DNA of 64,000 nt from an uncultured Gemmatimonadota bacterium (GTDB taxonomy: Bacteria; Gemmatimonadota; Gemmatimonadetes; Gemmatimonadales; Gemmatimonadaceae), in contig CAIVZZ010000010.1 in assembly GCA_903910555.1 (NCBI GenBank), forward strand, positions 33,154-97,153. The letters run 5' to 3'. Every line of letters starts with the position of its first letter. Positions within the stretch are counted from its first letter, which is position 1. Below the pieces are notes generated by a model. It ran no database searches. It was not told the origin of the DNA and saw only the letters and a list, made by a program, of their open reading frames with translations. Below, piece by piece: positions 8,722 through 16,582 of this stretch. Made by a program: the position numbers and the translations under genes.

Positions 8722-8754
8722 AATAGGTTAGACCGTATCCCCACTGGAGCTGCT

Positions 8755-9936
8755 ATGACTCTCTCCCGCAGAAATTTTCTGACCACCGCCGCGGCAAGCA
8801 GCGCTGGCATTGCGATGTATCCAATGATGAGCGCCCGCGGACGCGAAGCGCTCATGGCACAGGGCGTCGGTCAGCAGCCGGTCAACCCGATGGCGCAGCG
8901 CCGCGCCGATCGCGCGCTCTCATCGGCGCCCGGCATGATCCGCATCGACTCGAACGAAAATCCGAACGGCCCCGGCGCACGAGCGTTCGAAGCGATGCGC
9001 GCGAACTTCGATATCGCCAATCGCTATCCGGTTACGCTCGAGGATGATCTCACCACGGAAATCGCACGCTATCTCGGCGTGAAGCCGGAGAACATCATGC
9101 TCGGCTGCGGCTCCGGCGAAGTGCTGCGCAGCGCGGTGCAGGCATTTACGTCGCCGACGCGCGCGCTCGTTTCGCCGATGCCGTCGTTCGAACTCGCCGC
9201 CGACTATGCGCGGTTTATTGGATCGCCGGTGAAGTCTCCGAGAGTCGATGCGAAATTACACCTCGATCTCGATGCGATGGCGGACGCCGCGAAAGGCGCC
9301 GGTCTCGTGTACCTGTGCAATCCGAACAATCCAACTGCGACTGTCCACGGCAAGGCGTCGATTGCCGATTACATCGAAAAGGTCGGCAAGAGCTCGCCTC
9401 AGACGATCGTGCTCGTCGACGAAGCGTATCATGAGTACGTCGAGGATCCGAACTATTCCACCGCCATCCCGCTCGCGATCGACAACCCGCGCATGTTCGT
9501 CGCGCGGACGTTCTCGAAAGTATTCGGCATGGCGGGAATGCGTGTGGGGTACGCCGTCGGCCGGCCGGAAACAATCGCGCGCATGAAAGGCTGGATGCTC
9601 GGCTCGAATATCAGCCAGCTTTCACTCGCTGCGGCGAAAGTCACCGTCGGTGATGTCGCGCGGATCGCGGAAGAGAAAAAGAAAAATCACGACGCAAAAG
9701 TTTTCACCGCCAAAGCGTTCACCGGCATGGGATACGAAGTCGTCCCCTCTGACGCGAACTTCATGATGGTCGACATCAAGCGCGACGTAAAAGTGTTCAA
9801 GGCGGAGTGCATCAAGCGCGGGGTGGCGGTTGGCCGCCAGTTCCCGCCGCTGAATACGCACTTGCGCGTTTCGGTCGGTACCATGGCCGAGATGCAGAAG
9901 GCGGTGGAAGTGTTCCGGACGACCTTGGCCGGGTGA
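8755..9936 (+). CDS. Tat-exported PLP aminotransferase, HisC-like
   Basis: A 393-aa class I/II aminotransferase resembling histidinol-phosphate aminotransferase. The N-terminus is a twin-arginine signal ('SRRNFLTTAAASSAG'), so the folded, PLP-loaded enzyme should be exported. The catalytic part has 'RIDSNENPNGPG', 'MLGCGSGEVLRSAVQAF', 'LCNPNNPTATVHG', 'VDEAYHEYVEDP' and the PLP lysine in 'ARTFSKVFGMAGMRVGY'. It ends 'LRVSVGTMAEMQKAVEVFR'. HisC itself is cytoplasmic and no other his gene is nearby, so histidine synthesis is unlikely; a periplasmic or envelope amino-acid or amine substrate is inferred. The -35 box of the SRP RNA promoter overlaps its 3' end. Confidence 0.88.
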   Translation: MTLSRRNFLTTAAASSAGIAMYPMMSARGREALMAQGVGQQPVNPMAQRRADRALSSAPGMIRIDSNENPNGPGARAFEAMRANFDIANRYPVTLEDDLTTEIARYLGVKPENIMLGCGSGEVLRSAVQAFTSPTRALVSPMPSFELAADYARFIGSPVKSPRVDAKLHLDLDAMADAAKGAGLVYLCNPNNPTATVHGKASIADYIEKVGKSSPQTIVLVDEAYHEYVEDPNYSTAIPLAIDNPRMFVARTFSKVFGMAGMRVGYAVGRPETIARMKGWMLGSNISQLSLAAAKVTVGDVARIAEEKKKNHDAKVFTAKAFTGMGYEVVPSDANFMMVDIKRDVKVFKAECIKRGVAVGRQFPPLNTHLRVSVGTMAEMQKAVEVFRTTLAG

Positions 9937-9953
9937 GCACCGGGGTTTATATT
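9925..9953 (+). promoter_or_regulatory. Probable sigma-70 promoter of the SRP RNA
   Basis: TTGGCC at 9925-9930, a 17-bp spacer, and TATATT at 9948-9953. Transcription would begin near 9960, exactly at the 5' strand of the SRP RNA closing stem. The -35 box is inside the last codons of the aminotransferase gene. Confidence 0.6.
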
Positions 9954-9956
9954 TAA

Positions 9957-10059
9957 GGCGCTCCAGGTCCCAAAGGGCGCGAGCCCGCCAACTCCGCCAG
10001 GGCCGAAAGGCAGCAACGGTACGTGGTGTCTTACGTCGCTTTGTCAGGCCTGGAGTATC
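9957..10059 (+). ncRNA. ffs: Signal recognition particle RNA, small bacterial (4.5S-like)
   Basis: About 100 nt. The ends pair (CTCCAGG at 9961-9967 with CCTGGAG at 10049-10055). The conserved domain IV apex is visible at about 9994-10020: a CCAGG strand, GCC stem, GAAA tetraloop, GGC stem and an AGCA strand, forming the Ffh-binding internal loop. It scaffolds Ffh for cotranslational membrane targeting. The tetraloop is GAAA rather than the commoner GGAA; both are GNRA. The exact ends are estimated from the stem and from the flanking promoter and terminator. Confidence 0.88.
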
Positions 10060-10104
10060 CGCGCGGGGATCATCGCACAACGATGACCCCGCGCGTTTTT
10101 TTTA
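10060..10104 (+). terminator. Rho-independent terminator of the SRP RNA
   Basis: The stem 10060-10075 (one bulged A at 10069) pairs with 10081-10095 around a 5-nt loop (CACAA), followed by eight T residues from 10096. This is the strongest one-way terminator in the window. Confidence 0.92.
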
Positions 10105-10106
10105 TT

Positions 10107-10250
10107 AGCTCAGAGTTCAAGCTCAAAGTTCGCCGGCTCCCAGCTTGGCCTTGTCATGGCTCAAGCTCAGAGCGCCCACAGCTGCAGTCAGCTGGAGCTA
10201 TGACACTGCCAAGCTGGGAGCTGGCGACCTCTGAGCTTGAACGTTGAGCT
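10107..10250. repeat. 144-bp imperfect palindrome between ffs and dnaX
   Basis: The left arm 10107-10165 matches the reverse complement of 10192-10250 at about 50 of 59 positions, with a short centre around CAGCTGCAG. The sequence consists of overlapping words such as AGCTCAGAG, AGCTCAA and GCTCCCAGCTTGG. It lies in the 365-bp space between the aminotransferase and dnaX, which holds no protein gene. There is no T-run after the palindrome. Similar structures with different sequence lie at 22580-22710 and 55375-55510. Confidence 0.85.
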
Positions 10251-10301
10251 TCCGCCAACTTGCACTAACCGTCATGCGTCCGCGCGACTAAATTTGGCCC
10301 C

Positions 10302-12038
10302 ATGTCGCTCGCCCTCGCCCGCAAATACCGCCCTCGCCGTTTCGCGGATGTCGCGGTGCAGTCACATGTGGCAACGACCCTCAAAAACGCGATCGCCAAC
10401 GATCGCATCGCGCACGCCTATCTCTTCTGCGGCCCGCGCGGCACCGGCAAAACCACCCTCGCGCGCGTGCTCGCAATGGCGCTCAACTGCGAGAACAAAC
10501 AGGCCGATCACGAACCCTGCGGCACCTGTGCCAGCTGCACCCGCATCTGGGCCGGGTCCGCGTCGCTCGATGTCGTCGAGATCGACGCCGCATCGAATCG
10601 CGGCGTAGATGACGCGCGCGACCTGCGCGAGCGCGCGATGTACGCGCCGTCGGGTCCGGATCGCTACAAAGTTTATATCATCGACGAAGCGCACATGCTC
10701 ACGCGCGAAGCGTGGAACGCGCTCCTCAAGATTCTCGAGGAACCGCCGCCGCGCGTCGTGTTCGTATTCGCCACAACCGAGCCGCAGAAAATCGCGCAGG
10801 CCGCGGCACCGGTTCTCTCTCGCGTGCAGCGCTTCGATCTCAAGCGTATCGGTCCTGCTGACGTTCGCGTCCGGCTCGGCGCGGTGCTCAAAGAAGAGAA
10901 AGTCGGCATCGAACCAGACGCGCTCGGCATGCTCGCGCGCGCAGCGGATGGCTCGATGCGCGACGCGCTTTCGCTCGCCGATCAGGTCCTCTCACTCGGC
11001 ACCGGCGACATCACCGCAACACGCGTGCGCGAAGCCCTCGGCCTCGTTCACGAAGACGAGTACGTCGCGCTGCTCGATGTCATCGCCGACCATCGCGCTG
11101 GTGATATTTTCGCCTCGGTCGGGCGCCTCGCCGATTTTGGAATCGACTTCGGCCTGCTGCTGAGCGGTCTCGCCGATACGCTGCGCGCGCAGCTCGCGAT
11201 CGTACTCGGCGGCGCGGTTCCCGAACTCTCCGATCATCTGCGCGAGGCGCTCGAGGCACGCAAAGAGCGGTTCGGCTCCGGCGATCTGCTTCGCATGCTG
11301 ACGATGCTCGTCGAGATCGAGCCGCATTTTCGCCGCAGCGGGCAGCAGCAGCTCCTATTCGAAACGCTGCTCGTTCGGTTCGCGCTGCTCGATCGCACGA
11401 TCGGCCTCGAGGAAATCCTCCGCGGCTTGGACGGCGCGGGTTCGACAGGCGGCGGCGGTCAGTCGCGTCGCGAAACTCCGGCCGTCGCCCCGCGTCTTGC
11501 CTCGCCGCCGATGATGAGCGATTCGAAGCGAATTTCCGAGCCCGCTGCGCCGCCGCGCGCTGTCGCAAAAGAGGTCTCGAAATCGCCCGAACCGCGCGCG
11601 GCCTCGAACGCTCCTGCGATCGCGGATCAGCCGCCAAGCGCGCGAAAGAAACAGCCGCTCGACCTCAACCGTTTGGCCGAGCACTGGGACGACGTCGCCG
11701 AGCATATCCGAGCGAGCGGCCGCAACGTGGTTGCCTCGGCGCTGAACGAGGCCACCCCGACTGCCGTCACCGCCGGCGGGGTGGTGACAATCAGCGTGAC
11801 GAGCGATGCCCTCGCCGAGGCGCTGCAGAGCGGCAGCGAGTCGATCCTCGCCGCGCTGCGCGGGATTTTCGACGGCGTTGAGAAAGTCGCGGTGAAGGGA
11901 ATGACCGAGGGGCAGTCGGCGGCGCGTCCGCGGCTGACGGCCGAAAATGTCATTGCCGACCGGGTCGCAACGCTCCGGAAACGCGATCCGCAACTGAATG
12001 CCGCGATCGACGCCCTCGACCTGCGTTTGATCGAGTAG
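10302..12038 (+). CDS. dnaX: DNA polymerase III subunits gamma and tau
   Basis: The 578-aa clamp-loader ATPase. AAA+ motifs are clear: Walker A 'CGPRGTGKTTLARVL' near residue 44, a zinc module ('LNCENK' and 'CGTCASC'), 'DAASNRGVDDARDLRE', Walker B 'VYIIDEAHML' near residue 127, 'ALLKILEEPP' and sensor 1 'FVFATTEPQKI'. Domain III runs to about residue 370. A Pro/Ala/Ser-rich linker and a short C-terminal domain ('HWDDVAEHIRASGRNVVASA') make a tau-like tail. No obvious slippery A-run for a gamma frameshift was seen. The start is ATG 10302 without a clear ribosome site. Confidence 0.95.
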   Translation: MSLALARKYRPRRFADVAVQSHVATTLKNAIANDRIAHAYLFCGPRGTGKTTLARVLAMALNCENKQADHEPCGTCASCTRIWAGSASLDVVEIDAASNRGVDDARDLRERAMYAPSGPDRYKVYIIDEAHMLTREAWNALLKILEEPPPRVVFVFATTEPQKIAQAAAPVLSRVQRFDLKRIGPADVRVRLGAVLKEEKVGIEPDALGMLARAADGSMRDALSLADQVLSLGTGDITATRVREALGLVHEDEYVALLDVIADHRAGDIFASVGRLADFGIDFGLLLSGLADTLRAQLAIVLGGAVPELSDHLREALEARKERFGSGDLLRMLTMLVEIEPHFRRSGQQQLLFETLLVRFALLDRTIGLEEILRGLDGAGSTGGGGQSRRETPAVAPRLASPPMMSDSKRISEPAAPPRAVAKEVSKSPEPRAASNAPAIADQPPSARKKQPLDLNRLAEHWDDVAEHIRASGRNVVASALNEATPTAVTAGGVVTISVTSDALAEALQSGSESILAALRGIFDGVEKVAVKGMTEGQSAARPRLTAENVIADRVATLRKRDPQLNAAIDALDLRLIE

Positions 12039-12141
12039 CTGGGAGCCGCTGTGAGCCCGTTCGCCGTGCCTTGCGGCATGTCTCGACCGCGGTCTAACTT
12101 ATTCAACCTGTTATACTTGGCTTAGTTGTGGCGGAGACCGC

Positions 12142-12732
12142 GTGTCGGCAATTGAAGATCTCGTAACCGAGTTATCGCGGCTGCCGACGATTGGGAAGAA
12201 ATCGGCGCTGCGGCTAACGTATCACCTGCTCAAACAGCCGCCCGAACAGAGCCGGCGGTTGGCGCAGGTGCTCGGCACGCTCACTGAACGGGTGCGCCTC
12301 TGCGAGCGCTGCTTCAACCTGACCGAAGAGCAGCCCTGCACGATTTGCAAGGATCCCCGCCGCGACGCCGCGACGATCTGTGTGGTGGAAGAGGCAAGCG
12401 ATATTGCCGCCGTCGAGCGGACGGGCGAGTATCGCGGGGTATATCATGTGCTGGGCGGCCGACTCTCGCCGCTCGACGGCATTGGACCTGACGAACTGAC
12501 GGTGACGGCGCTGGTTCAGCGCGTGGGCGCCGGCGGCATTCGTGAAGTAATCGTGGCGACCAACCCGAAACTCGAAGGGGAGGCCACCGCGCTGTATGTT
12601 CAGGAGCAGTTATCGTCGCTCGGCGTGCTGGTCTCGCGCATTGCGCTCGGGATGCCCGTCGGCGGCGATCTGGAATACGCCGATGGAGTAACAATTGCGC
12701 AGGCGATTGCCTCGCGGCGGCAAATGCGATGA
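12142..12732 (+). CDS. recR: Recombination mediator RecR
   Basis: A 196-aa protein that with RecF/RecO loads RecA at gaps. The N-terminal helix-hairpin-helix region has 'LSRLPTIGKKSALRLTYHLL'. The Cys4 zinc finger follows ('RLCERCFNLTEEQPCTICKD'), then the Toprim domain with 'ICVVEEASDIAAVERTGEYR' and 'YHVLGGRLSPLDGIGPDEL'. The C-terminus has 'RIALGMPVGGDLEYADG'. Length is standard. The start is GTG 12142. In many bacteria ybaB/EbfC lies between dnaX and recR; here the 103-bp gap has no such gene. Confidence 0.96.
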   Translation: MSAIEDLVTELSRLPTIGKKSALRLTYHLLKQPPEQSRRLAQVLGTLTERVRLCERCFNLTEEQPCTICKDPRRDAATICVVEEASDIAAVERTGEYRGVYHVLGGRLSPLDGIGPDELTVTALVQRVGAGGIREVIVATNPKLEGEATALYVQEQLSSLGVLVSRIALGMPVGGDLEYADGVTIAQAIASRRQMR

Positions 12733-12757
12733 AGCTTCCCTCAACGACCCTCGATTT

Positions 12758-13246
12758 ATGTCCGTAGGCTCCGCCAGCTGGTCATTCACCGAAGACGACT
12801 TTGCCGCGATTACGACGTCGCTGCAAAAGTTTCTCTTCGAGAGCAACGCACGCTGTGCGCTGCTCGTGGACCGCTCGGGGCAACTCGTGGCGACGGTCGG
12901 TGAGCAGCCCCACTTCGATCCGACTGCGTTCGCGACGCTGACCGCCGCTGACTTCAGCGCAAACGATCAGCTCGCAAAGCTGATTGGTGAGACGGATTTC
13001 AACTCGCTCTTCCATCAGGGCGAGAAGGAATCGATGTACCTGGCAGATGTCGCCAGGCGCGTGATCCTGGTAGTGCTTTTCGACACGCGCACGACCCTCG
13101 GGCTGGTGCGCCTCAAAATGAAGGAAACCGTGGGCGAGCTTACCAAGCTGTTTGAGCAGGTGTTTTCGCGCGGGAACGACGGCTCGGTGCAGCCGGAGGG
13201 CCTTCTGCACGGCGCGGAAGACGAAATCGACAAGCTGTTCGGTTAA
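12758..13246 (+). CDS. mglB: Roadblock/LC7 domain protein, MglB-like
   Basis: A 162-aa roadblock-fold protein. ATG 12758 (MSVGSASWSF) fits the family better than the upstream in-frame ATG at 12695, which lies inside recR. Conserved features include 'ARCALLVDRSGQLVATVGE' near residue 30 and 'SMYLADVARRVILVVLFDTR' near residue 90. It lies 12 bp upstream of an MglA GTPase, and MglB proteins are GTPase-activating partners of MglA. In Myxococcus the pair sets cell polarity and motility; here it sits among housekeeping genes, so its target is unknown. The C-terminal tail ('EDEIDKLFG') may contact the GTPase. The symbol rests mainly on gene context. Confidence 0.8.
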   Translation: MSVGSASWSFTEDDFAAITTSLQKFLFESNARCALLVDRSGQLVATVGEQPHFDPTAFATLTAADFSANDQLAKLIGETDFNSLFHQGEKESMYLADVARRVILVVLFDTRTTLGLVRLKMKETVGELTKLFEQVFSRGNDGSVQPEGLLHGAEDEIDKLFG

Positions 13247-13258
13247 GGAGAAGCAGCC

Positions 13259-13936
13259 ATGTCGATGATCAACTACGCGTCACGCGAGATCAACTGCAAA
13301 ATCGTCTACTACGGCCCCGGACTCGGCGGCAAGACGACGAATCTCGAGCACGTGTACGGCAAAGTGAAGCCGGACACCCGCGGCAAACTCATTTCGCTCG
13401 CGACGGAAACAGAGCGCACACTGTTCTTCGATTTCCTGCCTGTCGACCTCGGCACGATTCGCGGATTCAAGACGCGCTTCCATCTCTATACCGTGCCGGG
13501 ACAGGTCTACTACAACGCATCGCGCAAACTGATTTTGAAAGGCGTCGACGGCATCGTGTTCGTTGCCGACTCGCAGATCGAGCGCATGGAAGCGAATCAG
13601 GAGGCCATGCAGAATCTGTACGACAACATGGCCGAATACGGATACGATCTCACCAAGATGCCGTTCGTGATTCAGTACAATAAGCGCGATCTTCCGAACG
13701 CTTCGCCGCTCAGCGAACTGCAGGGTGCGCTGAATCCGGGGTGGGAAGTTCAGGACGCCGCAAAACAGCGCCTCACGCCGGATCCATACCACGCCGGCGA
13801 AAATCTCGTCGAGCAGGTGAGCACCGGTGAGTGGATCGAGCGCGCGACGTACTTCGAAGCCGTCGCGGTGACGGGCGATGGCGTGTTCGACACGCTGAAG
13901 GCGGTCAGCAAGCTGGTGCTGAAGACGCTCGCGTGA
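13259..13936 (+). CDS. mglA: MglA-type small Ras-like GTPase
   Basis: A 225-aa bacterial Ras-superfamily GTPase. G1 is '[17 protein letters not shown]' near residue 19; the switch region contains '[14 protein letters not shown]' and '[15 protein letters not shown]' (G3-like, with Q). G4 is '[10 protein letters not shown]' near residue 140. The gene starts at ATG 13259 with AAGGAG at 13245-13250 and sits directly after the roadblock gene. It likely cycles between GDP and GTP under MglB control. It is slightly longer than Myxococcus MglA (195 aa) because of an insert around residues 150-180 and a C-terminal helix. The downstream effector is not evident. Confidence 0.93.
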   Translation: MSMINYASREINCKIVYYGPGLGGKTTNLEHVYGKVKPDTRGKLISLATETERTLFFDFLPVDLGTIRGFKTRFHLYTVPGQVYYNASRKLILKGVDGIVFVADSQIERMEANQEAMQNLYDNMAEYGYDLTKMPFVIQYNKRDLPNASPLSELQGALNPGWEVQDAAKQRLTPDPYHAGENLVEQVSTGEWIERATYFEAVAVTGDGVFDTLKAVSKLVLKTLA

Positions 13937-13991
13937 CGCAAAGATGAACACTGTGCGCGGTGCGGGCGCGACGGTGCCGGGAGGGCAATTG

Positions 13992-14681
13992 ATGAACCTC
14001 CCGAATGCCATTTCTGCGGCGCGTATCGCTGTTTCACCGTTGATTGCGCTGCTGCCGCTGCTCCCGTCACCGCTTTGGCGCGGTGTGGGATTCGTGCTGT
14101 ATGTCGTGAGCGCCGTCTCCGATTATTTCGACGGCTGGTTCGCGCGCACCCGCGGCATGGTGACGGATCTGGGCAAGGCGCTCGACCCGCTCGCAGACAA
14201 ACTGCTGCTCGTCGCGACATTCATCCCGATGATGGTGCTGCAGGGAAAGAGCAGCGATCCCGTTGCCGCGTTCATGGCTGGCGCGCTGCACATCTCGCCG
14301 GCGAGCGCGTTTCTCTTTCCGTTCATCACCTGGTTCGGGACCTTCTCGCTCCCCTGGTGGGTCGTTGCGCTGGTCCTCGGCCGCGAAGTTGCAATGACGT
14401 TGTTCCGGCAGATGGCGCAAATGAAAGGCGTCGTGATTGCCGCAAACAATCCGGCAAAATTGAAAACGATCATGCAGTACATCTGGGTCGGCGCCGCCTA
14501 TTTCTGGTTCGGCGCACAGACGCTTTCCGCGGGTGGCAGCTGGGGCGGGCAGTCCACGTGGGATTTCTTTCAGCCGATCGTCGGCGCGATTGGCGTGGTG
14601 ACGATGTGGGCCGCGGTCGCGTTGACCATCGCATCGTTCGCGATTTACCTCCGGCGATACGGCGCGCTCTTCACGCGCTGA
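13992..14681 (+). CDS. pgsA: CDP-alcohol phosphatidyltransferase (PgsA-like)
   Basis: A 229-aa integral membrane enzyme making phosphatidylglycerol phosphate or a related phospholipid from CDP-diacylglycerol. The family signature D-x2-D-G-x2-A-R-x8-G-x3-D-x3-D is seen in 'DYFDGWFARTRG' and 'LGKALDPLADKLLL'. Four to five hydrophobic segments follow. ATG 13992 has GGGAGGG at 13980-13986 and is preferred to ATG 13944, which has no ribosome site. An insert ('FMAGALHISPASAFL') precedes the fourth helix. The acceptor alcohol cannot be read from sequence alone, so PgsA is the likely but not certain call. Confidence 0.88.
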   Translation: MNLPNAISAARIAVSPLIALLPLLPSPLWRGVGFVLYVVSAVSDYFDGWFARTRGMVTDLGKALDPLADKLLLVATFIPMMVLQGKSSDPVAAFMAGALHISPASAFLFPFITWFGTFSLPWWVVALVLGREVAMTLFRQMAQMKGVVIAANNPAKLKTIMQYIWVGAAYFWFGAQTLSAGGSWGGQSTWDFFQPIVGAIGVVTMWAAVALTIASFAIYLRRYGALFTR

Positions 14682-14697
14682 GAATTAGAGAGAGCGC

Positions 14698-15951
14698 ATG
14701 AACGTCGAAGTCGTCACCATCGGCGATGAACTGCTGCTCGGATTCACCGTCGACACGAACGCCGCGCATCTCGCGCGTGAACTTGCCGCGGCGGGAATCG
14801 GCATCGTGCGGCGGTCGACCTGCGGCGATGCGCCCGATCAGATCGCAGCGGCTGTGAAAGAGGCGCTCGATCGGACCGGTGCCGTGATCACCACCGGCGG
14901 TCTCGGCCCCACATCGGACGATCTCACGAAGCCGTCCATAGCGGCGATCTTCGGGCGCGCGATGAAGTTCGACGACGCGATCTGGGAAGAGCTGAAAATC
15001 CGCTGGAAGTCTTACAAGTGGCCGGGTGGGATTCCGGAATCGAATAAGACGCAGGCGATGATTCCCGAGGGCGCGGTGATTTTGAAAAATCGCCACGGCT
15101 CGGCGCCGGGGATCTGGCTTGAGGATGACCGCGGGCGCTGGGTCGCGATGCTACCGGGTGTTCCGCGCGAGATGCGCGGGATGCTTGCCGATGAGCTGCT
15201 GCCGCGGGTTCGCGCGCGGGCGACAGGCACTCCTGTTGTCGTTGCGTCGCTCACTCTTCGGACCATTGGAATCGGCGAATCTGCTCTGGCAGATTTACTC
15301 GGCCCTCTCGCGAAAGGTCCGCCCGGCTTGCCCCTCGCCTACCTGCCGTCCGTTGAAGGAACCGACTTACGACTAACAACCCGCAACTCATCGTCTGACG
15401 TCGCGCTCGAAAAACTCAGAGCCGGCGCCGCCCAGCTCCGCGCGGTGATCGGCGAGTTCGTCTACGGCGAAGAGAAAACCGATCTCGCCGCGGTTGTTCT
15501 CGATCTGCTGCGCTCGCGCGGAATGAAGATCGCCGTCGCAGAGAGCTGCACCGGCGGCCTGCTCGGCGCGCGCCTCACCGCGATCGCCGGTTCCAGCGAT
15601 GTCGTCGTCGGCGGCGTGATCGCGTACGCCAACGAAGTGAAGGAATCAAAGCTCGGTGTTCGCTCCGAAACGCTGCGCGACTTTGGCGCGGTGAGCGAGG
15701 AAACTGCCCGCGAGATGGCGGCCGGCGTGTGTGAGCGTTTTGGGGTGGCCGTGGGAGCCGCCATCACCGGAATCGCCGGACCGGGTGGCGGGACGCCCGA
15801 AAAGCCGGTCGGCACCGTCTGCATCGCCATCTCGGCGGCCGGCGCGATCAAGTCCACCAAAGTGCAGATGATTGGCGATCGTGACGAAATCCGCCGCCGG
15901 AGCGCCCAGGCGGCCCTGAATCTCGTCCGCCGCGCCCTCGCCTCGTCCTGA
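14698..15951 (+). CDS. cinA: CinA family competence/damage-inducible protein
   Basis: A 417-aa two-domain protein. Residues 1-170 form a MoCF-biosynthesis/COG1058 domain ('EVVTIGDELLLGFTVDTNA', 'VITTGGLGPTSDDLTKP', 'MLPGVPREMRGML'). The C-terminal domain (about 260-417) is the PncC nicotinamide-mononucleotide amidohydrolase fold, with 'VAESCTGGLLGARLTAIAG', 'GGVIAYANEVKESKLGV' and 'AITGIAGPGGGTPEKPVG'. The N-terminal domain in homologues has ADP-ribose pyrophosphatase activity; together they recycle pyridine nucleotides. GAGAG lies just upstream of ATG 14698, 16 bp after pgsA. Confidence 0.95.
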   Translation: MNVEVVTIGDELLLGFTVDTNAAHLARELAAAGIGIVRRSTCGDAPDQIAAAVKEALDRTGAVITTGGLGPTSDDLTKPSIAAIFGRAMKFDDAIWEELKIRWKSYKWPGGIPESNKTQAMIPEGAVILKNRHGSAPGIWLEDDRGRWVAMLPGVPREMRGMLADELLPRVRARATGTPVVVASLTLRTIGIGESALADLLGPLAKGPPGLPLAYLPSVEGTDLRLTTRNSSSDVALEKLRAGAAQLRAVIGEFVYGEEKTDLAAVVLDLLRSRGMKIAVAESCTGGLLGARLTAIAGSSDVVVGGVIAYANEVKESKLGVRSETLRDFGAVSEETAREMAAGVCERFGVAVGAAITGIAGPGGGTPEKPVGTVCIAISAAGAIKSTKVQMIGDRDEIRRRSAQAALNLVRRALASS

Positions 15952-15993
15952 CCGAAACGCAATCTGGCTTGCCATCGTAGTTAGTTTACAGAC

Positions 15994-16572
15994 ATGATCG
16001 ACGACACCACACCACCGGGTTCCAACCCGTTCGACGACGTCCTTTTTCAGGCCGATTCCGATGCCGTGCCTTCAACTGAGGCGCAGCTTGCGGCCGTTGA
16101 GGCGCAGCTTGGGATCACCGCAGCTCAGCTCGCGGAACAGAAAGACAAACTGCTCCGTCTTGCGGCGGAGTTCGACAACTTTCGGAAACGTTCCGTGCGC
16201 GAGCGGCAGGAAGCTGAAGCACGCGGCATGTCGAATCTCGTCCGCGGAATCCTCGATGAGATCGACGATCTCGGCCGCTTCGCGCATGTCGATCCTGCGA
16301 AGACCGATTCGCTGACACTCCAGCAGGGCGTCGAGATGATCGAGAGAAAACTTTTGAAATCACTCGCCGGTCACGGTCTCGAGATTGTGAACCCGGTCGG
16401 TATGCCGTTTGATCCGGTGTCGCAGGAGGCCGTAACGACTGCACCGGCGGAGAGCCCGGATCAGGATCATCTCGTCGCGCAGGTTTTTCAGGTCGGCTAC
16501 GTATTCAATGGGCAGCTGCTTCGTCCGGCGCGCGTGGTCGTGAAGCAGTGGAAGGACGCGAGCGAGAGCTAA
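15994..16572 (+). CDS. grpE: Nucleotide exchange factor GrpE
   Basis: The 192-aa GDP/ADP exchange factor for DnaK. A Q/E/L-rich coiled-coil helix spans about residues 27-75 ('RLAAEFDNFRKRSVRERQEA'). The short helices follow ('GVEMIERKLLKSLAGHGLE') and then the beta domain with 'NPVGMPFDPVSQEAV' and 'VFQVGYVFNGQLLRPARVVV'. Length is normal. It is 10 bp upstream of dnaJ; dnaK itself is not in the window. Confidence 0.95.
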   Translation: MIDDTTPPGSNPFDDVLFQADSDAVPSTEAQLAAVEAQLGITAAQLAEQKDKLLRLAAEFDNFRKRSVRERQEAEARGMSNLVRGILDEIDDLGRFAHVDPAKTDSLTLQQGVEMIERKLLKSLAGHGLEIVNPVGMPFDPVSQEAVTTAPAESPDQDHLVAQVFQVGYVFNGQLLRPARVVVKQWKDASES

Positions 16573-16582
16573 GCCCACTTTC

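Noticed and set aside
8755..9936. Assignment as histidine-biosynthesis hisC
   Set aside because: The Tat signal and absence of other his genes argue against a cytoplasmic histidinol-phosphate aminotransferase.
10107..10250. Rho-independent terminator or MITE with target duplication
   Set aside because: There is no T-run, a complete ffs terminator lies just upstream, and no flanking target duplication could be seen; kept as a palindrome of unknown role.
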